A DNA stretch of 64,000 nt from NCBI GenBank assembly GCA_949285785.1, contig CASEAG010000038.1, forward strand, positions 1 to 64,000, given 5' to 3'. The notes below the pieces were generated by a model. That model was given only the letters and a program-made list of their open reading frames with translations, was not told the origin of the DNA and did not search any database. The DNA is from an uncultured Spirochaetales bacterium (GTDB taxonomy: Bacteria > Spirochaetota > Spirochaetia > Sphaerochaetales > Sphaerochaetaceae). Each line of letters starts with the position of its first letter. Position 1 is the stretch's first letter. Below, piece by piece: positions 8,149-17,049 of the stretch. Position numbers and translations under genes: made by a program.

Positions 8149-9627
8149 TTAAACATCAATCAGGAAATCGGTTGGCTTTGGAACATTTACAATCTGTCCA
8201 TCAAAGCTGTCAATTAGTGCATCCTGCAATTCGAGGTTGTATTCCCTGACCGGCTTGAGCCCGGCATAGACATCATATCCACCTGTTCCGGATGCTCTGT
8301 AGCTGTTCAGAACAAGCCGTAATCTGTAATCCTCATTGACAAGAAGATCAACACCTTTGAATACAAGTCGTGTTACACGTTCTCCAACAGGTCTACCAGG
8401 ATTGAAGGAGTATGAGAGCCCTCTGTAGAAGTCGAAATTATAGCGTTCGTCCTTTCCTGGCGAGAAGCTTTCGGACTCGACATATTCTCCATCTTTGAAA
8501 TCGACGAACTGGGCACTGCGTTCAAGGGCCTTCCGAAGCTGGGAAGCCGTGATTTCGAATAGCTTAAGAGAATTTGCAAAAGGATATGCAGCCAGCAGAT
8601 CGCTTATCGTAACATCTGGACCGACGGAAATCGGGTTGTTGAAAAGTGATGTCGCTGAAATGTCGGCTCCTGTCAGCTTCAGCTGCAGATCGTTGATGTA
8701 GTCGGCAAGCGAAGAACCATGAAGATAGCTCCATACACGCGAACGGTCCTCGAGAACCCCATCGACCCGCCCTACTCTTGTCTTAAGGTATTCCTTAACC
8801 TTTGCCTGTGTCCTGTCCTCCCTTGCAAGGACGATCATGGAATCAAGAGTCACATCCTTCTCGCATCCTAGAATCTCGGCTTTTGGAAAGAGATTCCTGA
8901 CCAGGTGGACATGAGCGCAGCAGGAAGCCTTGCTACCTGCCTGGAGAACAAGGGTTCCGTCGATGAAATGCGGCTGGATCACCTGATGCTGATGGGCGGT
9001 AAGCAGCACATCGAAACCGAGTCCGGCGATTTCATCTGCCCTGTTTTCACGTATTCTACCCTCTTCGCACGATGAGAAGCCTCCATGGTAGACACAGATG
9101 CGCCAGTCGACATCCAGCCTGCTTGTCTGTTCAAGAACTCGCTTGAGCGAATCGACGCAATCAAGGATCCGCATTCCAGCAAGCCTGTCCTTGTCCCAGA
9201 CATTCACATAATCGGTGACGGCTCCCGTGACAAGGACCTTCTCATCTCCTTTCTGGATCACGACATATGGTAGAACATGAAGCGAACCTCTCTCATCGAG
9301 GAGATTCGCGCATACGGTCCTGGCATCAAGCGAGTAGATGAACTCGCAAAGCCTGTCATAGCCGAAGTCGAAATCGTGATTGCCGGGTACGAACACATCA
9401 AGCCCTGCTGCATTGAAGGCCTTTGCTGCAAGATGAGGAGAGATGCGGTTCTTCAGCTCATAACGGATCAGCGGGGATCCCTGAAGCACGTCCCCGCCAT
9501 CGATGATGATCGAGTCAGGAGTGAAATGTGATGCCAGAGCCATGTATCCCATAGGCTTCGGTTCATCACCAAGATAATCCGTTGGATAGACATATGAATG
9601 CGTGTCACTTGTGAAGAAGATGTCCAT
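8149..9627 (-). CDS. 5'-nucleotidase / UshA-like metallophosphoesterase, probably cytoplasmic
   Basis: The N-terminal calcineurin-like domain shows the metal-site motifs in order: SDTHSYVYP (DxH), DGGDVLQGSP (GDxxQG), VPGNHDFDFG (GNHD) and LLTAHQHQ (the GHxH position, with Ala for Gly). A 5'-nucleotidase C-terminal domain follows (about residues 290-470). Length is 492. The protein begins MDIFFTSDTH, with the first catalytic Asp at residue 8, so there is no signal peptide, unlike periplasmic UshA. It is the last gene of the phn-type importer operon, 3 bases after the permease. Inferred role: removing phosphate from an imported phosphoester inside the cell. Confidence 0.85.
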   Translation of the reverse strand: MDIFFTSDTHSYVYPTDYLGDEPKPMGYMALASHFTPDSIIIDGGDVLQGSPLIRYELKNRISPHLAAKAFNAAGLDVFVPGNHDFDFGYDRLCEFIYSLDARTVCANLLDERGSLHVLPYVVIQKGDEKVLVTGAVTDYVNVWDKDRLAGMRILDCVDSLKRVLEQTSRLDVDWRICVYHGGFSSCEEGRIRENRADEIAGLGFDVLLTAHQHQVIQPHFIDGTLVLQAGSKASCCAHVHLVRNLFPKAEILGCEKDVTLDSMIVLAREDRTQAKVKEYLKTRVGRVDGVLEDRSRVWSYLHGSSLADYINDLQLKLTGADISATSLFNNPISVGPDVTISDLLAAYPFANSLKLFEITASQLRKALERSAQFVDFKDGEYVESESFSPGKDERYNFDFYRGLSYSFNPGRPVGERVTRLVFKGVDLLVNEDYRLRLVLNSYRASGTGGYDVYAGLKPVREYNLELQDALIDSFDGQIVNVPKPTDFLIDV

Positions 9628-9630
9628 ATA

Positions 9631-10446
9631 TCAGCCACGCATGAGTTTCGTCCTGAGCCTTGAGGAGATCCACTCGACAAGCAGGACAAGGATTATGAGT
9701 CCAAGCAGAATCGCACCGACATCATTCCATCTGTAGCTGTTCATGGCGAACATGAGAGGTGCTCCAATACCGCCGGCACCGACAAGACCAAGGACAGAAG
9801 CATCTCTGAGATTCATGTCGAATCGATAGATGAGCGTCGATGAGAACGAAGGCATGAGCTGTGGAAGAATGCCGTATCGGATCTTGTCGAATGTGTTGCA
9901 TCCAGCTGCATCAAGCGACTCTATGATGCCCCTGTCCAGTTCCTCGATGGATTCTATGAACATCTTTGACAGCATTCCGATCGAACACGTTGACATCGTC
10001 AGCAGTCCGGCAAAGGCGCCAGGGCCTGTGACCATGATGAACATTAGGCCATATACGAATGCCGGAATCGTCCTGATGGCCATCACGGCAAGTCTTATGA
10101 GGATTGAAACAGGTTTGGGCACGATGTTCGAAGCCCCGAGAAACGCGAATGGCAACGAGAGCACAGCTCCGACAAGCGTTCCCAGGAAGGCGATGGCCAT
10201 CGTCTCGAAAAGCAGATACGGAACTCCATCATCTCCAAGCGTCAGCAGAAGCGAAGGTGTCGGGTGGAGTATTCCGGAAACGATCCCCTTCGCGACCGAC
10301 AGTCCGCTTCCTCCAGTGGAATTCGACTGCATCGCGCTTGCGGACCAGGCAAGCAGGAAAAGGCATATCAGAACGATCGCCATTGTCATGAGCCACTTCC
10401 TGGGTTCTCTGGAAAGAGTCTCTGCATATGTAAGATGCGTATCCAT
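9631..10446 (-). CDS. Phosphonate/phosphate-ester ABC transporter permease (PhnE family)
   Basis: This integral membrane protein of 271 residues has about six hydrophobic segments. The cytoplasmic EAA-like loop (IIESLDAAGCNTFDKIRYGI, followed by LPQLMPSF) contacts the ATPase. The end of the core domain carries the PhnE-type SVLGLVGAGGIG. It starts with ATG at 10446 behind GGAGGG. It is the second of two adjacent PhnE-type permeases, so the channel is probably a heterodimer. Confidence 0.85.
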   Translation of the reverse strand: MDTHLTYAETLSREPRKWLMTMAIVLICLFLLAWSASAMQSNSTGGSGLSVAKGIVSGILHPTPSLLLTLGDDGVPYLLFETMAIAFLGTLVGAVLSLPFAFLGASNIVPKPVSILIRLAVMAIRTIPAFVYGLMFIMVTGPGAFAGLLTMSTCSIGMLSKMFIESIEELDRGIIESLDAAGCNTFDKIRYGILPQLMPSFSSTLIYRFDMNLRDASVLGLVGAGGIGAPLMFAMNSYRWNDVGAILLGLIILVLLVEWISSRLRTKLMRG

Positions 10447-10460
10447 TATACCCTCCTGTC

Positions 10461-11282
10461 TCAGATCAGCTTCGAGCGCAGATATGAGCTGACCGTCTCG
10501 ATGATCACGACGGTTATGAACAGGGCGATGAGAATCATCCCTACTCTTGCATATTCCATCCAGCCGATGCGTTCGTTGAGAATCAGTCCAAGACCGCCCG
10601 CTCCCACGTAACCGAGGATCGATGCGTATCTAACATTGCCCTCGAAGCAGAAGAGCACTGTGGATATGAACTGGGGGAAGACCTGTGGCCATATGGCATA
10701 CCTGATTGTGGAAAGACGACCCATTCCAAGAGCCTCAAGCGCTTCATAGCTTCCCATGTCGGCGGTCTCGATCTGCTCATACAGGATCTTTCCGCAGTAT
10801 GCGAAGGTGAACACCGCAATGGCGACGGTTCCGGCGAATGTACCAAGTCCGAAGATATAGGTCGCGATCAGCGCTATGACCAGAGTCGGCAGTGTCCTGA
10901 CTACAGAATAGAACAGCTTGAAGAAAGCCGTGACGAATCTGCTATGGATCAGATTGGATGCGCAGAGCACGGAGAAAGGTATGCAGAGCAATGCACCGAT
11001 GAACGATCCCAGAAGACTCATCTTGATCGTATCCATAAGCGGTTGCCATACACGTGGCATGTATGCCCAGTCAGGCGGGAACATGTCCCTCAGTATGACA
11101 AAGAAATAACCTATTCTCCTGACAAGCGTCGAAAAGCTGAATCCTGTGACCTCTCCCGAAACGATCGTCGCGACAACGAGGAGGATAAGCACAAGCGGAA
11201 GTCTCGAACGCTTCTGTGTCACCTGATGTCCATCGCCCAGGGTGTATGTCACAGGTTTGAACAACCTGTCATACAGACTCAT
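10461..11282 (-). CDS. Phosphonate/phosphate-ester ABC transporter permease (PhnE family)
   Basis: This is a 273-residue PhnE-type permease with an EAA-like loop (GSYEALEALGMGRLSTIRYA, followed by IWPQVFPQF) and the family motif ASILGYVGAGGLG. The ATG at 11282 is chosen because it follows the ATPase stop by 4 bases; longer in-frame starts would overlap the ATPase gene. It is paired with the downstream permease. Confidence 0.85.
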   Translation of the reverse strand: MSLYDRLFKPVTYTLGDGHQVTQKRSRLPLVLILLVVATIVSGEVTGFSFSTLVRRIGYFFVILRDMFPPDWAYMPRVWQPLMDTIKMSLLGSFIGALLCIPFSVLCASNLIHSRFVTAFFKLFYSVVRTLPTLVIALIATYIFGLGTFAGTVAIAVFTFAYCGKILYEQIETADMGSYEALEALGMGRLSTIRYAIWPQVFPQFISTVLFCFEGNVRYASILGYVGAGGLGLILNERIGWMEYARVGMILIALFITVVIIETVSSYLRSKLI

Positions 11283-11286
11283 GGAA

Positions 11287-12036
11287 TCATTCCTTCTCAT
11301 CGCTTTCCCCATAGACAAGAGAAAGGACCTTCTGGTCAACCTGTGATGAAGGTCCATCGAAGACGACCATGCCCTCTCTTATGCCGATGACACGGTCGCA
11401 GTATTCGAGAGCCAGTTCGACATGGTGGATGTTTATTATCACGGTGATGCCCATCTCACGGTTTATCTTCCTGAAATCATCCATGACCACCCTTGCCGTG
11501 ACAGGATCAAGGGCTGCGACCGGTTCATCTGCCAGTATGATCGAAGGATTCTGGGCAAGCGTCCTCGCCAGTGCGACACGCTGCTGCTGTCCACCGGAAA
11601 GCTGGTCGACTCTCGTGAACGACTTCTCGAGTATGCCGACCTTGTCAAGGCATTCCAGCGCCTTGAGCTTATCCTGCCTTCTGAAGATTCCAAGTACCCT
11701 TCTTGCAAGAGGCATGTCGGGAACGAATGCCGTCAGGACATTGCGGATCACAGTCGTCCTTGTGACCAGATTGAAAGACTGGAATATCATTCCGATCCTT
11801 CTCCTCAGACGACGCAGCTCCCTGCTCGAGAGCTTCTCGACATCGACGTCGTCGATATTGAGGTTGCCGCTTGTGATCGGGTGCATTCTGTTGATCGACC
11901 TGAGCAGAGTCGACTTTCCGGCACCTGAACGGCCAATGATCGCGATGAATTCCCCATCATCGATCCTGAGGTTCACATCCTTCAGGCCAACAGTGCCGTT
12001 CGGATAGACTTTTGCAACATCCGTGAACTGTATCAT
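11287..12036 (-). CDS. Phosphonate-type ABC transporter ATPase (PhnC family)
   Basis: This nucleotide-binding subunit of 249 residues has Walker A GRSGAGKST, signature LSGGQQQRVALARTL, Walker B IILADEPVAALD and a switch His (NIHHVELA). The Q-loop segment MIFQSFNLVTRTTVIRN is typical of PhnC. The ATG at 12036 has GGAG seven bases upstream and is preferred to a GTG at 12063. It energises the two PhnE-type permeases. Confidence 0.92.
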   Translation of the reverse strand: MIQFTDVAKVYPNGTVGLKDVNLRIDDGEFIAIIGRSGAGKSTLLRSINRMHPITSGNLNIDDVDVEKLSSRELRRLRRRIGMIFQSFNLVTRTTVIRNVLTAFVPDMPLARRVLGIFRRQDKLKALECLDKVGILEKSFTRVDQLSGGQQQRVALARTLAQNPSIILADEPVAALDPVTARVVMDDFRKINREMGITVIINIHHVELALEYCDRVIGIREGMVVFDGPSSQVDQKVLSLVYGESDEKE

Positions 12037-12107
12037 TGGAATCTCCAGAAGGGGCATGGTCACCCATGCCCCATGATGAACTAGTGTTTTCCTTCAGGAA
12101 ATCGGCC

Positions 12108-13145
12108 TCAGCCGTTGAGGGACTTCATGATTTCCTGTGCAACTCTCTCGTTGTCATAGTCGGAGCTGGTCGCAGGCAGGTAGCCGGTGTGGCTGTAGAT
12201 CGCGATGACGCCCTTGCCCTCCTCGGTCTTGTTGAGGTTCATGAAGGCCTGCTGGAGAGCAGCGACGAACTCGTCCGTCATGATCGGACTGTTCTTGGAG
12301 ACACAGACTGTATCGTTGTAGATCATGGGTGTGACTCCGATGAGGTCGGTGTCCTCCCAGATGGAGTTCTGCATTCCGAAGGAATCGTTCCAATCGTCCT
12401 CGTAGTCCCTTCTTGCATCGGCGAAGCAGCACACGATGTCGACCTGACCGGAAGCAAGGCGGGCGAAGGCGGAAGGATAGGAGTCGACCTGGACTGTGTG
12501 CGTGAGATCGGCGATCGTCCTGTTGTCGTAGCGCTCCATGAGCCACATCGTCGGATATACATAACCGGCGCTGCTGGTGGAACTCATGACCGCCCAGTTC
12601 GCGCTGTCGAGATCCTCCCAGGTGAGCTCCTCGCCTGCATTCACCTTCGCGGCAAGCTCCTGACCCTTGGCGGAAGGTCCAGCGATGAGCAGAGCCCTGT
12701 AGCCGACAGCCTGTACAGTGCTGGCCGTGATGGGTTCGTTCTGGTTCCAATCCCTGGGATCGTCGCTGTCGACGGACAGTCCATCTCTGGTCGCAGTGAG
12801 AATGACATCGCAGCCCTTGTCGTACAGGAGGTACGTGTTGGCAGGCATTCCGACAGAGACGTCCGCACTTCCGGCTGTCAGCGCAACACCGACCGCCTCA
12901 TAGTTCGTTCCAACGGAGATGTCGATGTTCTCGACCGTGTAGCCCTGCGCAGCAAGCTCCTGCGTAAGCAGCTCCTTGAGCGGCTCGGTTGCAGTGATGA
13001 TCTCCTCAGGCTCTCTGGAAGGGACATACATGATTCTGAGCTCCTCGATGACGTTCCCATCCTGAGAGGCGCTCTCGGATGATCCGCCCGCGAAAAGGCT
13101 CACGGCGACAAGAGCCATGAGAACCAGCGTCAATGTTCTTTTCAT
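12108..13145 (-). CDS. Phosphonate/phosphate-ester ABC transporter substrate-binding protein (PhnD family)
   Basis: A signal peptide ends in SLFAGGSSES, a form frequent in spirochaete binding proteins. There is no lipobox Cys, so signal peptidase I cleavage is likely. The mature part has PhnD-like features: an LRIMYVPSREPEE start, a VGMPANTYLLYD segment and a late helix with VCVSKNSPI. Length is 345, with an AAGGAGG Shine-Dalgarno sequence before 13145. PhnD-family proteins bind phosphonates, phosphite, hypophosphite or phosphate esters; the ligand cannot be read here. No C-P lyase genes are nearby. Confidence 0.85.
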   Translation of the reverse strand: MKRTLTLVLMALVAVSLFAGGSSESASQDGNVIEELRIMYVPSREPEEIITATEPLKELLTQELAAQGYTVENIDISVGTNYEAVGVALTAGSADVSVGMPANTYLLYDKGCDVILTATRDGLSVDSDDPRDWNQNEPITASTVQAVGYRALLIAGPSAKGQELAAKVNAGEELTWEDLDSANWAVMSSTSSAGYVYPTMWLMERYDNRTIADLTHTVQVDSYPSAFARLASGQVDIVCCFADARRDYEDDWNDSFGMQNSIWEDTDLIGVTPMIYNDTVCVSKNSPIMTDEFVAALQQAFMNLNKTEEGKGVIAIYSHTGYLPATSSDYDNERVAQEIMKSLNG

Positions 13146-13183
13146 TCTATTCCTCCTTGACCGATCCCAAGACCGGCTGGTAA

Positions 13184-14086
13184 TCAAATCAGAAGCGACT
13201 CGGCGTAGATGTTGTAGCTCTGAGTCCTCTCCTTGCGTATCTTCTCCCTGAGCAGCTTCAGTGCAGTACGCAGGATGTCGTCGCTGAAGATCAGAAGCCT
13301 GTGCCCACGCACGACATCCTCGCTGAAGAAGTTGACGTATGTGACCGTCTCCGGATTCTCCCCTCTTTCGTCCAGCGCACGGAAAGCGCCACGCGCATAG
13401 TCGCTGTCACCGAATATCAGCCCCTGCGGAATGCGCTCGAGCGCCATCACGGCATTGTATCCGCTCTCCTCGTCGAGTCCGCCGGAAGGGATGCACGCCT
13501 CGTCAAGCATGCAGTATCTCCTGAGAAGCTGTCTGAAATGCTCCGCCCTGTTCTGGCCGATGACATGTCCCGAGCGCACATAGGTCCCGCCAAGATAACC
13601 AACCTTGACAAGACCCTTGTCGTTGAACATGCGCACAACGTTCTCCTCGCTGTGGGCATAGTCCATCATTATGCTGTCATGCGAATAGCTCGTTCCAAGG
13701 TTGTTGATCATCAGCAGATTCGAGGACACCTTCTCATAGTCCATGACCTCGTCCCTGCTGAACTCCCCTATCGCGATGATTCCATCCACATGCTGGCTGC
13801 GATTGAAATGATGTATGTTGAATCCAGGTCCGGAAAGCTGCTGGAGATATGTTATCAGCCTCTCCTCGAATCCCGGCTTGTCGAATGGAGCAAGCGCGAT
13901 GGATATGTCGAGGATGCGGTCGCTTCTCTTCTGTCGCGGAGTGCGGTATCCGAGACGGGCGGCCTCCTCCTCGATCTTCCTCCTGACATCACTCGAGACG
14001 GAGAGCGTCGAATCCTGGTTCAGGACCCTTGAAACTGTAGCGTTGCTGACATTGCAGTTGGATGCGATTTCCCTGATGGAAGCCAT
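13184..14086 (-). CDS. LacI-family transcription regulator
   Basis: The N-terminal helix-turn-helix and hinge are classical (IREIASNCNVSNATVSRVLN). A periplasmic-binding-protein-like effector domain follows. Length is 300, about 30-40 residues shorter than usual, with the missing part at the C-terminal side. A GAGGAG Shine-Dalgarno sequence precedes ATG 14086. As first gene of the importer operon it probably controls the operon in response to an imported ligand. A LacI regulator for a PhnD-type importer is unusual, since such systems are more often under phosphate control. Confidence 0.88.
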   Translation of the reverse strand: MASIREIASNCNVSNATVSRVLNQDSTLSVSSDVRRKIEEEAARLGYRTPRQKRSDRILDISIALAPFDKPGFEERLITYLQQLSGPGFNIHHFNRSQHVDGIIAIGEFSRDEVMDYEKVSSNLLMINNLGTSYSHDSIMMDYAHSEENVVRMFNDKGLVKVGYLGGTYVRSGHVIGQNRAEHFRQLLRRYCMLDEACIPSGGLDEESGYNAVMALERIPQGLIFGDSDYARGAFRALDERGENPETVTYVNFFSEDVVRGHRLLIFSDDILRTALKLLREKIRKERTQSYNIYAESLLI

Positions 14087-14104
14087 CTCGTCTCCTCACT
14101 TATC

Positions 14105-14134
14105 ATTTGACTACAGAAGGGATGACAAGGTCAA
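14105..14134 (-). promoter_or_regulatory. Candidate promoter of the LacI-importer operon
   Basis: TTGACC (14129-14134), an 18-base spacer and TCAAAT (14105-14110). A short palindrome ATTTA-G-TAAAT at 14148-14158, just upstream, could be an operator half-turn but lacks the central CG of typical LacI sites. Confidence 0.4.
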
Positions 14135-14200
14135 CATGTCAGGTAAAATTTAGTAAATACTTCACTCCGATTTCACCTGGAGATTTCATCTTCATGGTCA

Positions 14201-14229
14201 TTGCACGGGACTGATTACGTACATATAAT
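14201..14229 (+). promoter_or_regulatory. Promoter of mazG, probably giving a leaderless mRNA
   Basis: TTGCAC (14201-14206), exactly 17 bases, then a perfect TATAAT (14224-14229). The mazG ATG begins 7 bases after the -10 box, so transcription should start at or next to the A of the start codon. Confidence 0.8.
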
Positions 14230-14236
14230 CACATCC

Positions 14237-15049
14237 ATGGTCGAATACACGTTCACACGGGCGAAGGACGTAACCGGAGCCTTTCGCAATCTCTACAAGA
14301 TAATCTCACTGCTCAGAGGCGAAGGGGGCTGTCCCTATGACAGGGCCCAGACGGAAAGGTCGTCTCTTGGAAACCTCATCGACGAGTCATATGAATATCT
14401 TGAAGGCGTCGTGGAGAACGACAGGGAGATCTGCAAGGAGGAGCTTGGTGATGTGATGCTGAACATCGTCACGCTTCTGCAGATCCATGAAGACAGGAAG
14501 GACTTCTCCTCGGTCGATGTGTTGAATGACGTGTGCGAAAAGCTCATCAGGAGACATCCTCATGTATTCTCCGACAAGGTGGCGAAATCGGTCGAGGACG
14601 GGCTGAGCCTATGGAATTCCGTGAAGAGGCAGGAGGGGCGTGACTCTTCCATCACATCCGTCCTTGACCATGTCCCATCCGGCATGCCACCACTTGAGAA
14701 GAGCTATGAGATCCAGAAGAAGCTTGGCCGCATGGGTTTCGAGTGGACATGCATCGAGGATGTCATAGACAAGGTCTACGAAGAGCTGGATGAAGTGAAG
14801 ATGGCAATCGCCGAAGGTAGTCAGGAGCATATGGAAGAGGAGCTCGGGGACGTTCTCCAGACGCTGGTCAATCTTGCCAGATGGATGAAGGTGCGACCTG
14901 ACCAGGCTCTCGAGAGGGCCAACGAGAAGATCACACGACGCTTCATCAGACTTTCCCGGATCGCAGATGAAAGAGGAATCGACATCTGCAAGGAGAATCT
15001 CGATCAGCTTGATGCCATCTGGGACGAGGTCAAGGCCGGAGAGAACTAG
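14237..15049 (+). CDS. mazG: Nucleoside triphosphate pyrophosphohydrolase MazG
   Basis: MazG hydrolyses (d)NTPs to the monophosphate and pyrophosphate and so cleans the nucleotide pool. The 270 residues contain two MazG domains, residues ~30-120 (LLRGEGGCPYDRAQ, then EELGDVMLNIV) and ~160-260 (LGRMGFEWTC, then EELGDVLQTLVNLAR). Their EExxE-D metal sites are visible in both. The ATG at 14237 follows a strong -10 box by 7 bases and has no Shine-Dalgarno sequence. The stop overlaps the stop of the convergent lipoprotein gene by 4 bases. Confidence 0.93.
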   Translation: MVEYTFTRAKDVTGAFRNLYKIISLLRGEGGCPYDRAQTERSSLGNLIDESYEYLEGVVENDREICKEELGDVMLNIVTLLQIHEDRKDFSSVDVLNDVCEKLIRRHPHVFSDKVAKSVEDGLSLWNSVKRQEGRDSSITSVLDHVPSGMPPLEKSYEIQKKLGRMGFEWTCIEDVIDKVYEELDEVKMAIAEGSQEHMEEELGDVLQTLVNLARWMKVRPDQALERANEKITRRFIRLSRIADERGIDICKENLDQLDAIWDEVKAGEN

Positions 15050-15846
15050 GTCCTCCGCTGCAGAGCCCTCAGTCTTGACATCGTCATCTGAGGATAGTCC
15101 TCATACGCATACGAATAGTATGTGCTGGCAGTGCCGGGGATGCCCATCTGTGCATAGATGTCCCCGATCATGATCGCGACAAGGCTGTCCCCGACCTCGT
15201 AGACATTCAATGCAATGGTGAGGATCAGCTCTCCGTCGCCCCGTGAAATTAGTATCCGTGCCGCTTCCATGACGGCCTCCCTCGTTTCCTGCGTACGGCC
15301 CTCCTCCATGACCCACGCCTCGAGATTCGAGACTATCAGAGTCGAAGAGGCTTCGGCATCGATGCACATGAGGGCTGCACTCCTGTCGGATAAATCCCCA
15401 CGCACATCGTTGTAGATCTCAGCCGCCCTGTCATACTCACCGCATGACGTGAGAGCCTTGAAATATGCGATCTTCTCATCCGTTCCCGCGCCTGGGCGTG
15501 AACAGAGATACTCCCCTGCCCGTATGGACAGCGTGGAGTCGTCGTTGTAGTAGAGGATTATCCTGAGGGCCTCGTCGATGCGTCTGTCATCCTCGCCTCT
15601 CTGGATAGCATAGAAGACGACGGCGCTCCTGTTGGCCTCGCGGAACTGTCCAAGCCTGTAATGGCAAAGCATCTTGTAGTACAGATGATCGGCATCTATC
15701 GAATCGGAAAGAGAATCATCGCATATGGACAGAAGCTCTTCATAACGGCCTTCGGAATACATCGTAGCCAGGTCTGCTTCACCTGAACATGCTGGAAAAA
15801 GGAGAAGGACCATGAGGATGAGCATGTACAATGTCCTTCTCATCAT
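15046..15846 (-). CDS. Predicted lipoprotein with TPR-like helical repeats
   Basis: An N-terminal signal with lipobox LFPAC is followed by about 240 residues of helical pairs resembling tetratricopeptide repeats (GRYEELLSICDDSL, then HYRLGQFREANRSAVVFY, then YEDYPQMTMSRLRALQRR). Start is ATG 15846 behind GGAGG. It lies 21 bases after the 3' end of rnpB on the same strand. Probable role: envelope scaffold or assembly factor. No precise family is recognised. Confidence 0.65.
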   Translation of the reverse strand: MMRRTLYMLILMVLLLFPACSGEADLATMYSEGRYEELLSICDDSLSDSIDADHLYYKMLCHYRLGQFREANRSAVVFYAIQRGEDDRRIDEALRIILYYNDDSTLSIRAGEYLCSRPGAGTDEKIAYFKALTSCGEYDRAAEIYNDVRGDLSDRSAALMCIDAEASSTLIVSNLEAWVMEEGRTQETREAVMEAARILISRGDGELILTIALNVYEVGDSLVAIMIGDIYAQMGIPGTASTYYSYAYEDYPQMTMSRLRALQRRT

Positions 15847-15867
15847 GGTCCTCCATATAAAAACAAT

Positions 15868-16201
15868 GACGGTCGGCAATAAGCCGGGTTCTGTATAACG
15901 ACAACCATCTATCTAGGCCCGGGGTCTCCCCCGGGCTCGAGCAGCCTACCCGCAGAGCATTGTCCAAGGCGCGACCCTCTGCTGCTTGGCCTTGCACCTG
16001 ATGAGGTTTACACTGCCGTCCCTGTCGCCAGAGACGCGGTGAGCTCTTACCTCGCCTTTTCACCCTTACCCTTTGCAGGGCGGTATGTTTTCTGTTGCAC
16101 TCTCTGTTGCATCACTGCACCTGGGTGTTACCCAGCATCATGCCTTGAGGTGCCCGGACTTTCCTCTTCGCCAAAGCGAAGCGGTTGTCTAGCCGGCCGT
16201 C
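15868..16201 (-). ncRNA. rnpB: RNase P RNA component
   Basis: This is the catalytic RNA of RNase P, which matures tRNA 5' ends. Read on the minus strand, it has the universal 5' box GAGGAAAGTCCGGGC soon after the P1 strand, internal GGTGAAAAGGCGAGGTAAGA, and a 3' end with ACAGAACCCGGCTTA. P1 forms between GACGGCCGGC (5' end) and GCCGACCGTC (3' end) with one mismatch; this fixes both ends. It is an A-type-like RNA of about 334 nt. It starts 6 bases after the stop of the zinc-ribbon gene, so it may be processed from a long dnaG-rpoD transcript. Confidence 0.95.
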
Positions 16202-16207
16202 GTATTG

Positions 16208-17032
16208 TCAGACGTTGTCGAAGTCGTCGTCGCTGATCGCGTCGGCGAAGAAGTCCTCTCCACCTTCGCCGGACTCGAAGTCGCTCAGGTCGATCTGCTC
16301 CTCGTCCTCCTGGTAGTACAGGATCCTCGAACAGTATGGGCAGTACTCCGTTGCATTCGTTCCAAGTCTCACATCGTTGACGAACTGCATCGGCAGAATC
16401 ATATGGCAGCCGGAGCATACCTGACCCTGGATGATCGGGGTGATTCCAAGTCCGTTCTTGTTCTTGACGATTCTGCAGAACTTGGCATAGATATCATCGC
16501 TGATGCCATCGCCCTTGATCTCGATGCACTTGGCATCAAGCTCCCCGATCTTCTCGTTCTTCTCCTTGAGAATGCCATCGATCTTGGACTTCTCCTCGTC
16601 GACCTCGGCCTTGAGTCCGTCGCATACCTCACCCTGCTCCTTGAGCTGGGCGTCAAGCTCCTCGACGAGTTTGTTGGAGGCGTTGCGGGCCTTGAGAAGC
16701 GCATTCTCCACGACACGTGCCTCGTCGATCTGCTTCGTGACGGCCTCGTACTCCCTCTGGAGAGTGATCTTCTCGACAAGCTTCTCGGCATCCGTCCTGG
16801 CCCTGACGGCATCATCGTATTTGATCGAATTGGATGTCGCATCCTGCCTTGCCTTGTTATAGGCGTCGTTCAGCTCGACATACTTCGCATTGGCCTCTTC
16901 AAGCCGGCCCTCCTTCTCCTTGAGTGCGGCCGGAAGGACCTCGATCTCCTCTTCGAGCTCGAACTTCTCCCTCAGGACGTCCTGGAGCTGGAGCAACAGG
17001 GTGTGCACATGATGCAATTCGTTATCAGCCAT
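16208..17032 (-). CDS. Coiled-coil protein with C4 zinc ribbon (DUF164 / CT398-like)
   Basis: Most of the 274 residues (1 to ~190) form a charged heptad coiled-coil hairpin. A C-terminal zinc ribbon follows with CSGCH and CPYC pairs about 25 residues apart, then an acidic tail. Such proteins are widespread next to rpoD or dnaG. They have been linked to RNA metabolism and to export and flagellar contexts, but no defined biochemical role can be given from sequence. It sits 17 bases downstream of rpoD and directly upstream of rnpB. Confidence 0.85.
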   Translation of the reverse strand: MADNELHHVHTLLLQLQDVLREKFELEEEIEVLPAALKEKEGRLEEANAKYVELNDAYNKARQDATSNSIKYDDAVRARTDAEKLVEKITLQREYEAVTKQIDEARVVENALLKARNASNKLVEELDAQLKEQGEVCDGLKAEVDEEKSKIDGILKEKNEKIGELDAKCIEIKGDGISDDIYAKFCRIVKNKNGLGITPIIQGQVCSGCHMILPMQFVNDVRLGTNATEYCPYCSRILYYQEDEEQIDLSDFESGEGGEDFFADAISDDDFDNV

Positions 17033-17049
17033 TTCAAATCTCCTACAGT

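Noticed and set aside
14148-14158. ATTTA-G-TAAAT as a LacI operator
   Set aside because: It is very short, AT-only and without the central CG pair typical for the family. Kept only as a remark.
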